Assembly (NCBI GenBank): GCA_902386135.1
Contig: CABMIB010000079.1
Location: 1-33,953, forward strand
Reading direction: 5' to 3'
Origin: an uncultured archaeon
Lineage (GTDB): Archaea; Halobacteriota; Methanosarcinia; Methanosarcinales; Methanoperedenaceae
DNA: 33,953 nucleotides
Positions 15,998 to 22,785 of the stretch are shown in pieces (positions within the stretch are counted from its first letter, which is position 1; the number at the start of each line of letters is the position of its first letter). The notes beneath the pieces were generated by a model. That model made no database searches and was not told the DNA's origin. It was given only the letters and a program-made list of their open reading frames with translations. The position numbers were made by a program, and so were the translations under genes.

Positions 15998-16270
15998 ATG
16001 GAATACTAGCGAATTTCCGGCTCTAAAGACATGCTTACTTTTAATTTCACATGCCCTTTCTGTCATAAAAAATAAACAGTAGAGCAGGTATGGAACCATG
16101 AAAAAACGATGAACTTTTGCAGGTATATCTTTAGTTATGACCCGGTTGATGCGCCAACCGCCTACGCCCGTGGTGGCTTCGGGTTAAGCCAGATATGGAA
16201 ACAATACTCTTTTGATGGGCTAAGGGAGCCAGTTGCTATTAATTTAAGTCTGTTGTTTCAATATTTCTAA
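15998..16270 (+). pseudogene. Zinc-finger-like gene with two in-frame stops
   Basis: A good ribosome-binding site (ccggagg) precedes the ATG at 15998, but the fourth codon is TAG (16007) and codon 26 is TAA (16073). Read through, one frame of 90 codons encodes MEY*RISGSKDM, LTFNFTCPFCHKK*TVEQVW, NHEKTMNFCRYIF and TAYARGGFGLSQIWKQYSF, ending at TAA 16268. CPFC and later Cys/His hint at a zinc-binding module. Both stops could come from CAG and CAA by one transition. The family is unknown. Confidence 0.6.
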
Positions 16271-16361
16271 TTCAACCGTCAGCTTTATAAATGACAAAAC
16301 ATATCTGAAGTCGGGTAATTCTATCATAAAAAACGATAGAGTAATCTGAAGGTGGTATAAA

Positions 16362-16502
16362 ACGAAAATCAGTAAGAAAACTAAGAGCTGTGGCTATCCC
16401 CGGACTTTTATCTGTACTTTCTGCAAACAAGAATTTGAATCGATAGATTCTGTATTTGACCATATAAGCGAAATGCACTCCTTAACCCAGAAAAATATCT
16501 AA
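16362..16502 (+). pseudogene. C2H2 zinc-finger mini-protein, ATG replaced by ACG
   Basis: The frame encodes a basic head (KISKKTKSCGYPRTF) and one classical C2H2 finger, FICTFCKQEFESIDSVFDHI with SEMH following: Cys-x2-Cys-x12-His-x4-His. It ends at TAA (16500-16502). A clear Shine-Dalgarno (gaaggtgg, 16348-16355) lies where the start should be, but the codon 6-7 bases later is ACG (16362-16364), not ATG. No ATG, GTG or TTG lies in frame upstream before a TGA at 16347. Either the start codon was lost by one T-to-C change, or ACG is used weakly. The 46-residue product would be a small nucleic-acid or protein binder. Confidence 0.55.
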
Positions 16503-16536
16503 CATTCAAAATGACCATAGAAGGATAAACGAGGGG

Positions 16537-16855
16537 ATGAAATATAGGGTAGGTAAAAAGAGCGACTACTTACCCTATATCCAAGTTCAGAAATACTGAA
16601 TCGCCATACGCTATTAATTGATATCGTTATTCGTCATTGGGGGGTATTCTACCTTCCCGAATAAATCCATATTAGTCGAGAAGATTAAAGAAAAAACTAA
16701 GGTGTGCGGTGTACATAACAATACTTGCAAGTGGGAATCTGGTGATGACATATGGCTTTATCTTACGTTTCAGAATCCAAGATGAATTGAATTCTGCTTA
16801 TGAACAGCTCAAGGAAAAATTAAGTTCTTTCACATTGAGAAAATTTTTCAATTGA
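16537..16855 (+). pseudogene. Degraded gene with two stops and a frameshift
   Basis: From the ATG at 16537 the frame reads MKYRVGKKSDYLPYIQVQKY, then TGA (16597), IAIRY, TAA (16615), then a long protein-like stretch (VIGGYSTFPNKSILVEKIKE, TKVCGVHNNTCKWESG, DIWLYLTFQNP) to TGA 16783. A +1 frame continues with DELNSAYEQLKEKLSSFTLR to TGA 16853. The three lesions make this a pseudogene of about 105 codons. No family is recognised. The start codon region also forms the left arm of a strong hairpin. Confidence 0.55.
16542..16580. repeat. 14-bp inverted repeat
   Basis: atatagggtaggta (16542-16555) pairs with tacttaccctatat (16567-16580) with one mismatch and an 11-base loop. It lies within the first codons of the pseudogene at 16537. 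It may be a terminator-like structure or an operator-like dyad. Confidence 0.55.
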
Positions 16856-16904
16856 GCCGTAAGATGGGGATATGCGTTTATAGCTTCCTGTAAGTTAAAA
16901 AAGC

Positions 16905-18050
16905 CTAAAGTTTCTCAATAAACGCCTTAATCCGGGCAAGCGCCTCTATTAACTCCTCGTGCGATGTCGCGTAAGAACACCGCAGGTACCCTTCACCGCA
17001 GTCCCCGAACACACTGCCGGGCACGACAGCCACTTTCTGCTCTTTCAGGAGCCTTCCTGCGAACTCCTCTGAGGTCAACCCAGTGCTCCTGATGCTCGGG
17101 AATGCGTAGAATGCGCCTTCAGGCTCAAAGCAATCAAGCCCCATTTTATTAAGGCCGCTCACAACAAGGCGGCGCCTGCGGTCATACTCCCTGACCATCT
17201 TCTGCATCTCGCCGTCGCCGTTCTTTAACGCCTCTATGGCGCCCATTTGCGCTGTAATCGGTGCGCAGAGCATGGAATACTGGTGTATCTTTGTCATCGC
17301 GCCTATAAGCTCTTCGCTCCCTGCGGCATAGCCCAGGCGCAGACCTGTCATGGCGTGCGATTTGGAGAAACCGTTCAACACAATGGTTCTGTCCCTCATT
17401 CTGGGAAGCGACGAGAAGCAGGTGTGAGTGCCGTTATACGTCAATTTACCATACACTTCGTCCGAGATTACCACAAGGTCGTTCTCATTGACAACATCCG
17501 CGATCTCCTCAAGGTCGCCTTTTCTCATGACCGCGCCTGTGGGGTTATTGGGATAGCTCAGGACAAGTGCTTTCGTTTTCTTTGTGATGCTCTTCTCGAT
17601 CTGCTCGGCTGTCACCCTGAACGCGTTCTCCTGGTCTGTGGATACAGGAACAGGTTCCCCGCCTGCTAAATATACGCTGGGCTTATATGAGACATAGCAC
17701 GGCTCGGGAACTATTACCTCATCTCCCGGATCTATTATTGCCCTGAACGCGATGTCTGCGGCTTCGCTGACGCCTGTGGTAACAAGGATCTCATTCCTTG
17801 GATTATAATCGACATTGTAATCTCTTCCGAAGCATTTTGAGATCAATTCCCTCAATTCAAGAAGGCCAAAATTTGATGTGTATGAAGTGTATCCTTTTTC
17901 AAGCGAATATATGCACGCTTCCCGGATATGCCACGGCGTAACGAAATCCGGCTCCCCGACACCGAGTGATATTACATCGTCCATCTCCTGGACAAGATCA
18001 AAGAATTTCCTTATACCTGAGGGAGGGATACTTTTTACCCTTGCTGCCAC
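16905..18050 (-). CDS. PLP-dependent class I aminotransferase
   Basis: A fold-type I aminotransferase of about 381 residues, of the aspartate/aromatic/alanine type. Seen: an N-terminal substrate segment (PPSGIRKFFDL, then ISLGVGEPDF), SYPNNPTG (near 170), SDEVYGKL, and the PLP lysine in NGFSKSHAMTGLRLGY (about residue 230); a C-terminal Arg in YLRCSYA binds the carboxylate. The substrate cannot be fixed from sequence. I start at the GTG at 18050. The frame is open further upstream, but that would overlap the Lrp gene by 50 bases, and relatives begin just before 'RVKSIPPSGIRKFFD'. With the Lrp-type gene upstream it forms a two-gene operon, suggesting amino-acid-responsive control. Confidence 0.85.
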   Translation of the reverse strand: MAARVKSIPPSGIRKFFDLVQEMDDVISLGVGEPDFVTPWHIREACIYSLEKGYTSYTSNFGLLELRELISKCFGRDYNVDYNPRNEILVTTGVSEAADIAFRAIIDPGDEVIVPEPCYVSYKPSVYLAGGEPVPVSTDQENAFRVTAEQIEKSITKKTKALVLSYPNNPTGAVMRKGDLEEIADVVNENDLVVISDEVYGKLTYNGTHTCFSSLPRMRDRTIVLNGFSKSHAMTGLRLGYAAGSEELIGAMTKIHQYSMLCAPITAQMGAIEALKNGDGEMQKMVREYDRRRRLVVSGLNKMGLDCFEPEGAFYAFPSIRSTGLTSEEFAGRLLKEQKVAVVPGSVFGDCGEGYLRCSYATSHEELIEALARIKAFIEKL

Positions 18051-18069
18051 GAATTTTCCCGGCGTGCAA

Positions 18070-18555
18070 TCACGGGGATACAGCAAGGCGTTCGGAACGT
18101 TCTTTCTCAAACAAAACATCTCCGTCTTCTTTGTATGTTCTCAGCACGAAATGCGTAACCGTGCCCTGCACCTGTTCAAGTGTGGCTATCTTTTCAGCCA
18201 CAAAAAAAGCCACGTCTTTCATGGACTTCCCGCGCACTGTGAGGGAGAGATCGTGATCACCTGAAATAAGCCTGACCGACCTTACCTCGGGGAACTTGGC
18301 GATACGCTCGGCGATGGCATCGTACCCTGTCCTCTCGCGCAGGGCGACCTTTAGCTCGATGATGGCGTACACGTATTCCTCGCCTGCCTTTTCCCAGTCG
18401 ATAACGGTCTTGTATTTCCGTATGATACCTTTTTTCTCCATCTCTTTTATCTTTGAGGCTGCCTCTTTTTCCGTGATTCCAACCATTGTTCCGATCTCTT
18501 TGGGTCCGATTCTCGGATCGCTCTCCAGTATCTCGAGTATTTCTTTCATGGTCAT
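18070..18555 (-). CDS. Lrp/AsnC-family regulator
   Basis: 161 residues. An N-terminal helix-turn-helix (about 5-50: ILEILESDPRIGPKEIGTMV, ITEKEAASKIKEMEKKGII) is joined to a RAM/AsnC ligand-binding domain (about 65-150: YAIIELKV, VRSVRLISGDHDLSLTVRGK, VTHFVLRTYKEDG). Proteins of this class form octamers or dimers that sense amino acids. The stop is 20 bases before the GTG start of the aminotransferase, so both are probably one transcript. Two ATGs (18555, 18549) are usable. Confidence 0.88.
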   Translation of the reverse strand: MTMKEILEILESDPRIGPKEIGTMVGITEKEAASKIKEMEKKGIIRKYKTVIDWEKAGEEYVYAIIELKVALRERTGYDAIAERIAKFPEVRSVRLISGDHDLSLTVRGKSMKDVAFFVAEKIATLEQVQGTVTHFVLRTYKEDGDVLFEKERSERLAVSP

Positions 18556-18653
18556 GCCTCGCCGCTCTTTATGCTTTATGGGTTAATAGGCTTTTGGGAA
18601 AATAGAGACTTTTTAATTTCTTTTGAATAAATGAGTCACATCCAGGATAATCA

Positions 18654-18742
18654 ACCACAGAGGACACAGAGAGCACAGAGAATTGTTGCGTTTCTCTGTG
18701 TCCTCTGTGCTCTCTGTGGTTTTTCACTCTGTGGTTTTTCAC
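18654..18742. repeat. Inverted repeat of 'cacagag' type
   Basis: The left arm accacagaggacacagagag (18654 on) pairs with ctctgtgtcctctgtgctct...gtggt (18693-18720) round a loop of about 14 bases. A further ctctgtggtttttcac follows, so the last unit is doubled. It is the same element as 622-692, nearly base for base in the arms. The surrounding 18556-18841 holds no gene. Confidence 0.75.
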
Positions 18743-18841
18743 TACCGCGTTTTTCATACATCTATAACCCAAAAGCAGGTGTGGTAGAAACATATATCAA
18801 TTGAAACTGACGGTAGCAAGTCTGTGGACATTTCAACTACT

Positions 18842-18967
18842 CTAACAACTTCCACCGTCTATATTACCTTCCCATCCAATATCTCTTTCAAGTTTAGATA
18901 GGTCTGGTCTTTTATTTTTCTTATCTTTACTTTCTTTACCTTCCTCTTTCGTTTCATCTTCAATCAT
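18842..18967 (-). CDS. Tiny charged protein, 41 aa, C-terminal GGSC
   Basis: A very strong ribosome-binding site (aaaaggaggtga) lies 5-6 bases before the ATG at 18967, which is better than that of most genes here. The product is highly charged: MIEDETKEEGKESKDKKNKR, then PDLSKLERDIGWEGNIDGGSC-type end. A disordered charged head, a short helix and a glycine-rich Cys tail are all that can be seen. It lies downstream of, and on the same strand as, the Cys-rich duplicated protein (gap 170 bases). The GG near the end invites comparison with small protein modifiers, but there is no homology I can defend. Confidence 0.6.
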   Translation of the reverse strand: MIEDETKEEGKESKDKKNKRPDLSKLERDIGWEGNIDGGSC

Positions 18968-19137
18968 TGTATTCACCTCCTTTTTTGGTGTACAGGGAAC
19001 TACAAACGTAGTTTTGTATTCTACGGATATAAAAATATAATGTGGTATGAAATGCCTATTAGAGGATATATGAATATTCTTTCTTGGTACTGTAAAGTCT
19101 TCGGTTGACAAATACGTTAAAATCAGATATATTAACC

Positions 19138-19704
19138 TTAAAGGCACATCAGAGGGCACAACCTTCCTAATTCGGAACATTCGTCTTTGGCAGGTTTTTC
19201 ACAATTAAGGCAGTCTTTAGCTTCGATAAACTCTGCATGAGATACATAATCTTTACCGTAATTAGCAAAATGATATTCATCTTCTGGGTCGTCACATAAA
19301 ACCCCTTCACCTATCTCTAATCCTACCTCGTATAATGCCGTTCTAAACCCATCTATAAATCCTTTGATATGTTCTTTATTTGTTTCATCGAATTCGTCGG
19401 AATCTTCTTCTGAATACAGAGGACAGAAAAGCCCTATTTGAGAAAAACATTCCTCTTTGCCATGTTCTTTGCAATTAAGACAGTCTTTAGTTTCGATAAA
19501 CTCTGCATGAGATGTGTAATCGTCTCCATAGTCTGCCAAAGCATATCCTTCCACTGGTTCGTCGCATAAGTCTCCTCCAACTATCTCTAATACTACTTTA
19601 AATCCATCAACATATCCCCTAAGGTATTCTTTACTTGTTTTTGCACTCTCCCTCTTTAGCTTTCTGAAGGCACCAATCTCGTTATGTGTCGATGTAGAAC
19701 TCAT
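19138..19704 (-). CDS. Cys-rich protein with internal duplication
   Basis: 188 residues made of two repeats of about 75 (roughly 24-100 and 109-188). Each has the order: Y/HxxGF/YxDGF helix, LCDxP, then the block HAEFIE(T/A)KDCLNC, a further Cys in EC, and a CPL end. So each repeat has five cysteines in the same places, enough for a zinc or iron-sulfur site. At DNA level the copies still share long runs (19211-19240 and 19479-19508), so the duplication is fairly recent or under conversion. No membrane segment. Family not recognised. The ATG has aagagga upstream. It is divergent from the NYN-domain gene with a shared 113-base promoter region. Confidence 0.7.
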   Translation of the reverse strand: MSSTSTHNEIGAFRKLKRESAKTSKEYLRGYVDGFKVVLEIVGGDLCDEPVEGYALADYGDDYTSHAEFIETKDCLNCKEHGKEECFSQIGLFCPLYSEEDSDEFDETNKEHIKGFIDGFRTALYEVGLEIGEGVLCDDPEDEYHFANYGKDYVSHAEFIEAKDCLNCEKPAKDECSELGRLCPLMCL

Positions 19705-19783
19705 AAAATCCTCTTATTTTTAATCATATATTCCTTTATTTCTGCTAAGTAGCGGTATCTCCCTCAGTCTAATGCAGGAGACC

Positions 19784-19798
19784 TATATATATTTATAT
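19784..19798 (+). promoter_or_regulatory. TATA box of the NYN gene
   Basis: tatatatatttatat is centred about 28-30 bases before the GTG/ATG at 19818-19823. No Shine-Dalgarno lies between, so the message is probably leaderless. Confidence 0.6.
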
Positions 19799-19820
19799 GC
19801 AAATTAACATTTAGCCAGTG

Positions 19821-20402
19821 ATGATAATAAGCTCGGGTGGTTCTTCAATTTCATACCGCTCGTTTATGATATTTATAGACGGTGGTTACCTAAGAAAGGG
19901 AATAAAGGAAAAATTTGGTCACGACAAAATAGACTTTAACGGACTACCATGGATTCTTGCAAATAAAGCAAGATGGGGCACAATCCAAATGGAGCTTAGA
20001 AGGGTCTATTATTATGATGCAATAACCGATTATAAAGAAGACCAAGAAAAACATAAAGAATTAGAACCTTATTTCGAGAATATCCAGAAAATTGATAATT
20101 ATGAAGTTAAACTTGGAAGACTTATAAAAACAAATAAAGAGAACGGGTATCGCCAAAAAGGGGTTGATGTTCTTTTAGCAATAGATATGATTAGTAAAGC
20201 CCATTTAGACCATTATGATATTGCGCTCCTTTTAGCAGGAGATGATGATTATTTAGATATGGTAAAATCAATAAAAGATTTTACTGGAAAAAGGGTTTAT
20301 GGAGCTTATTTTGAGCATAACGCTTCAAAGAGATTAGTCGCATCGTTAGATATGCGTATTCCTCTCACAGAGGATATTATTAACCAAATCGTCCAAAAGT
20401 GA
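19821..20402 (+). CDS. NYN-domain (PIN-like) RNase family protein
   Basis: About 193 residues covering one NYN/LabA-DUF88 domain of the PIN-like nuclease superfamily. The acidic metal-binding positions are visible: FIDGGYLRKG (first Asp), RQKGVDVLLAIDMI (middle Asp pair) and LLLAGDDDYLDMVKSI (GDxDY). Relatives cleave or process RNA, or act in RNA-targeting defence. Start: GTG 19818 or ATG 19821 fit a leaderless message; an ATG at 19866 (just before IFIDGG) is a shorter alternative. It is divergent from the Cys-rich duplicated gene. Confidence 0.85.
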   Translation: MIISSGGSSISYRSFMIFIDGGYLRKGIKEKFGHDKIDFNGLPWILANKARWGTIQMELRRVYYYDAITDYKEDQEKHKELEPYFENIQKIDNYEVKLGRLIKTNKENGYRQKGVDVLLAIDMISKAHLDHYDIALLLAGDDDYLDMVKSIKDFTGKRVYGAYFEHNASKRLVASLDMRIPLTEDIINQIVQK

Positions 20403-20561
20403 TTTGACATTTATGCTAATGTTCTCGGCCATTATCTGTGTGTGTCCAAAATTGAAAAATACCGATTATTACTCCTTATTAATATGCACCATGATCTCTT
20501 GATGGATGGGAAAGGGAGGCTAAAATACTGAATTTTTTGCCATTGATGCTCATTGAGACTG

Positions 20562-20629
20562 TCTCCGTGCCTCTGCGTCTCGGTGGCTTCAGATTAAAAT
20601 TTGCCACTGAGACACAGAGAACACGGAGA
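20562..20629. repeat. Diverged 'cacagag' inverted repeat
   Basis: tctccgtgcctctgcgtctcggtggc (20562-20587) opposes gccactgagacacagagaac...gaga (20603-20629). It is an imperfect palindrome, clearly related in plan to 622-692 and 18654-18742. A third right-arm-like piece (tcctctgcgtctctgcgtct ccgtggct) stands at 20692-20721. Confidence 0.6.
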
Positions 20630-20691
20630 TTTTTTATATCGGATTTTTGCATGAAAACGTGGCGTTGAATCCTGAAATATTCCATTATTTT

Positions 20692-20721
20692 TTCCTCTGC
20701 GTCTCTGCGTCTCCGTGGCTC
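20692..20721. repeat. Single arm of the palindromic repeat
   Basis: tcctctgcgtctctgcgtct followed by ccgtggct. It matches one arm of 20562-20629. Its partner arm is absent, so it may be a decayed element. Confidence 0.5.
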
Positions 20722-20764
20722 AATTATAATAAAGCTCTTAAGTTTCTGTAATTTACGAATAATT

Positions 20765-20796
20765 AGCCGCAGATGAACACAGATAAACGCAGATGG
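20765..20796. repeat. Iterated 'cagat(g/a)aacac' repeat
   Basis: agccgcagatgaacacagat followed by aaacgcagatgg. It is a short word iterated in one orientation, again typical of these dispersed intergenic repeats. Confidence 0.45.
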
Positions 20797-20810
20797 CTGT
20801 TGTTCATCTT

Positions 20811-20876
20811 GACAGGATAACAGGATTAACAGGATTAAAATATAAAATTTATCCTGTCAATCCTGTTAATCCTGTC
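20811..20876. repeat. Long hairpin of 'caggatt' repeats
   Basis: The left arm (20811-20836), gacaggataacaggattaac then aggatt, pairs with the right arm (20851-20876), atcctgtcaatcctgttaat then cctgtc. The stem is about 26 bp with few mismatches and the loop about 14 bases. Each arm is itself three iterations of AACAGGATT. This word type is found in intergenic DNA of many prokaryotes. Confidence 0.7.
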
Positions 20877-20956
20877 TGAATAAGAGGAATTGATGGATGG
20901 ACTCCTCCGAGGCAAAACCTACATATACTATAACGATTTATTATGCACTACCTTAA

Positions 20957-20984
20957 GTGTTACGAATTTACAATTTCGTAATAC
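20957..20984 (+). promoter_or_regulatory. NikR-like operator before cbiM
   Basis: GTGTTAC-N14-GTAATAC: the 10-base arms gtgttacgaa and ttcgtaatac are inverted repeats with one mismatch, spaced by 8. This agrees with the NikR consensus recalled for Desulfovibrio-type genomes, GTGTTAC-N13/14-GTAACAC. Its right edge overlaps a TATA-like ctatata (20984-20990), so a bound repressor would block the promoter. This points to nickel as the metal carried by the downstream transporter. Confidence 0.6.
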
Positions 20985-21040
20985 TATATAGGTACATAAT
21001 TAAAATTTAATAATAAATTTTAACGTAGGAGGTATTAAAT

Positions 21041-21955
21041 TTGCATATTCCGGATGCGTACATCCCGCTGGGACAGGCGGCGGTTTACTGGATTATAGCT
21101 GCGATTTTTATCGCGCGCTCGATAAAATGGGCGCGCAGCGATTTGGACGAGAACATGATACCGCTCTTTGGAGTGCTTGCGGCAGGCATGTTCGTGCTTA
21201 TGACCATAAATATACCAATACCGATGTCGCCTGTAAGCTGGCACATGGTCGGCGCGGCGCTCACTGCAATAATATTCGCAAGTCCCTGGGCAGCGGTCCT
21301 GCTGATGACGCTTGTCCTGGCGGTGCAGTCCCTTTATGGCGACGGCGGGATAACCGTCATGGGGGCTAATATAATAAATATGGGAATAATCGGCGGGTTC
21401 TCCGGATACTACAGCTATATTGCATTATCCAGGCTGTCACTAACGCGCTCAAAAGCTATGTTCGCAGGCGCATGGATCAGCATGATTTTACCGGCCATCG
21501 CGCTCTCATTTGAGATGTGGTTTGCAGGCACCTTCCCGCTGAAGCAGGGAGTGTTTCTCATGAGCCTGTTCCAGGGCGCTGCGGGGATAGGGGAAGGGAT
21601 TATAACCGTCATAGTATTTGGTGCCATAAGCAAAGCGCGGCCTGATATTGTTGCAGAGGACGCTCACAAGAAAGTCAGTACGGCAAAGGTGGCTGCTTTT
21701 AGTATAATCGCATTAGCAGGGCTTGCTCTGGCAGCGCCGTTCCTTGCATCAAGCAATCCGGACGGACTCCAGCACACTGCCAGCACGGTTATAGGAAACG
21801 GAATAAACAGTGCTGTATCGCCAATAACGCCCCTGTTCCCGAATTATGCCATACCGGGTATGGGTATGTCCGGAAAGATGGCGGCTATCGTTATCGGATT
21901 TGCGGTTGTACTGGTGATATGGCTGGGCATTTCAAAAATAATTAAAAAGGGATAA
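21041..21955 (+). CDS. cbiM: Nickel/cobalt ECF transporter, substrate-binding CbiM/NikM with fused N-like tail
   Basis: 304 residues, about seven membrane helices. The start TTG-CAT gives MHIPDAYIPLG; in this family the N-terminal amine, His2 and an internal His (here in VSWHMVGAALTAI, about residue 67) bind the metal. The C-terminal 80 residues (SNPDGLQHTAS, ending in a last helix) are a PDGLE/CbiN-NikN-like part fused to CbiM. The TTG start is supported by taggaggt 7-8 bases upstream. A perfect 9-bp dyad (taaaattta/taaatttta, 21001-21022) lies in the leader. First gene of cbiM-cbiO-cbiQ, behind the NikR-like operator. Confidence 0.9.
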   Translation: MHIPDAYIPLGQAAVYWIIAAIFIARSIKWARSDLDENMIPLFGVLAAGMFVLMTINIPIPMSPVSWHMVGAALTAIIFASPWAAVLLMTLVLAVQSLYGDGGITVMGANIINMGIIGGFSGYYSYIALSRLSLTRSKAMFAGAWISMILPAIALSFEMWFAGTFPLKQGVFLMSLFQGAAGIGEGIITVIVFGAISKARPDIVAEDAHKKVSTAKVAAFSIIALAGLALAAPFLASSNPDGLQHTASTVIGNGINSAVSPITPLFPNYAIPGMGMSGKMAAIVIGFAVVLVIWLGISKIIKKG

Positions 21956-21959
21956 CAGC

Positions 21960-22784
21960 ATGTATATTATTGAAACACGGGCTCTTACCCATGTCTACCG
22001 GGGAAAGATAAAGGCGCTGGATAGTATCAACTTCACAGCAAAACCCGGAGAACGCATCGCTCTTATAGGAGCTAACGGCGCAGGTAAATCCACGCTTTTC
22101 AAGCATTTCAACGGGATACTTAAACCGACGAGCGGCGATATCCTGATAAAAGGCGAGCCCATAAGCAAGAAAAGCATACTCGATGTCAGGAAAACGGTGG
22201 GCGTGGTATTCCAGGACCCTGATGACCAGATATTTGCCCCCACGGTCAAACAGGACGTGGCTTTCGGGCCCATGAACCTGGGCCTGAGCGAGGAGGTTAT
22301 CGAAAAGCGTGTGCGTGAGGCGCTTGAGACCGTGCGCCTGACCGGATTTGAGGAGAGAGCGCCGCATCACCTGAGTACGGGTGAGAAAAAGAAGGTCGCT
22401 ATCGCAGGCATACTTGCGATGCAGCCCGAGGTGCTTGTATTGGATGAGCCGACAGCAGGGCTTGACCCCGGCGGCGCGGTACGGCTTATCCGGCTGATAA
22501 ATCAGATGAACAGGTATCTTGGGATTACCACGATAGTAGCCACGCATGAAGTGGACATCGTGCCGCTGCTTGCCGACAGGGTGTGCATCATGTCGTCCGG
22601 CAGGATAATAGGCGACGGCACGCCGCAGGAGATATTTTCAACAGATGAACTGATAAAGAAAACCCATTTGCGTCTCCCCATAGTGGCGCAGCTCATGGAA
22701 ATGCTGCAGGATGAGGGCATACCTTTGAACGTCAAATTCACGCTTGAAGAAGCAAGGGACGAATTGCTTCGGGTCGTGAAATAG
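21960..22784 (+). CDS. cbiO: ECF transporter ATPase CbiO/NikO
   Basis: 274-residue ABC ATPase that powers nickel/cobalt uptake. It has Walker A GANGAGKST (about 37-45), Q-loop in VVFQDPDDQIFAPTV, signature LSTGEKKKVAIAG, Walker B VLVLDEPTAGLD and switch His in VATHEVD. The FQDPDDQ version of the Q-loop is typical of ECF ATPases. It starts 4 bases after the cbiM stop and ends 1 base before cbiQ, so the operon is tightly coupled. Confidence 0.92.
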   Translation: MYIIETRALTHVYRGKIKALDSINFTAKPGERIALIGANGAGKSTLFKHFNGILKPTSGDILIKGEPISKKSILDVRKTVGVVFQDPDDQIFAPTVKQDVAFGPMNLGLSEEVIEKRVREALETVRLTGFEERAPHHLSTGEKKKVAIAGILAMQPEVLVLDEPTAGLDPGGAVRLIRLINQMNRYLGITTIVATHEVDIVPLLADRVCIMSSGRIIGDGTPQEIFSTDELIKKTHLRLPIVAQLMEMLQDEGIPLNVKFTLEEARDELLRVVK

Positions 22785-22785
22785 G

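Larger units (their letters stand above)
20403..20956. other. Gene-free region dense in palindromic repeats
   Basis: No gene in about 550 bases. Four repeat elements follow one another (20562-20629, 20692-20721, 20765-20796, 20811-20876). The stretch separates the NYN gene from the nickel-transport operon. Confidence 0.65.

Noticed and set aside
16272-16478. 68-codon minus-strand frame
   Set aside because: It overlaps the C2H2 zinc-finger frame on the + strand, which carries a real Cys2His2 pattern and a ribosome-binding site.
8692-16617. Stop-codon recoding as an explanation for the many in-frame stops
   Set aside because: All three stop codons occur (TAA at 8692, 16073 and 16615; TAG at 16007; TGA at 16597), and intact genes in the window end normally with each of them. 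No single recoding rule fits; gene decay is simpler.
18842-18967. Pup/UBact-type or other ubiquitin-like modifier
   Set aside because: Only the charge pattern and a GG near the end are shared. The protein is too short and no ligase or proteasome gene is near, so I do not call it.
20562-20876. CRISPR array
   Set aside because: The repeats are opposed arms of varying words without regular spacers, and no cas gene is near.
21942-22547. 201-codon frame opposite cbiO
   Set aside because: Antisense to an unmistakable ABC ATPase with all motifs.
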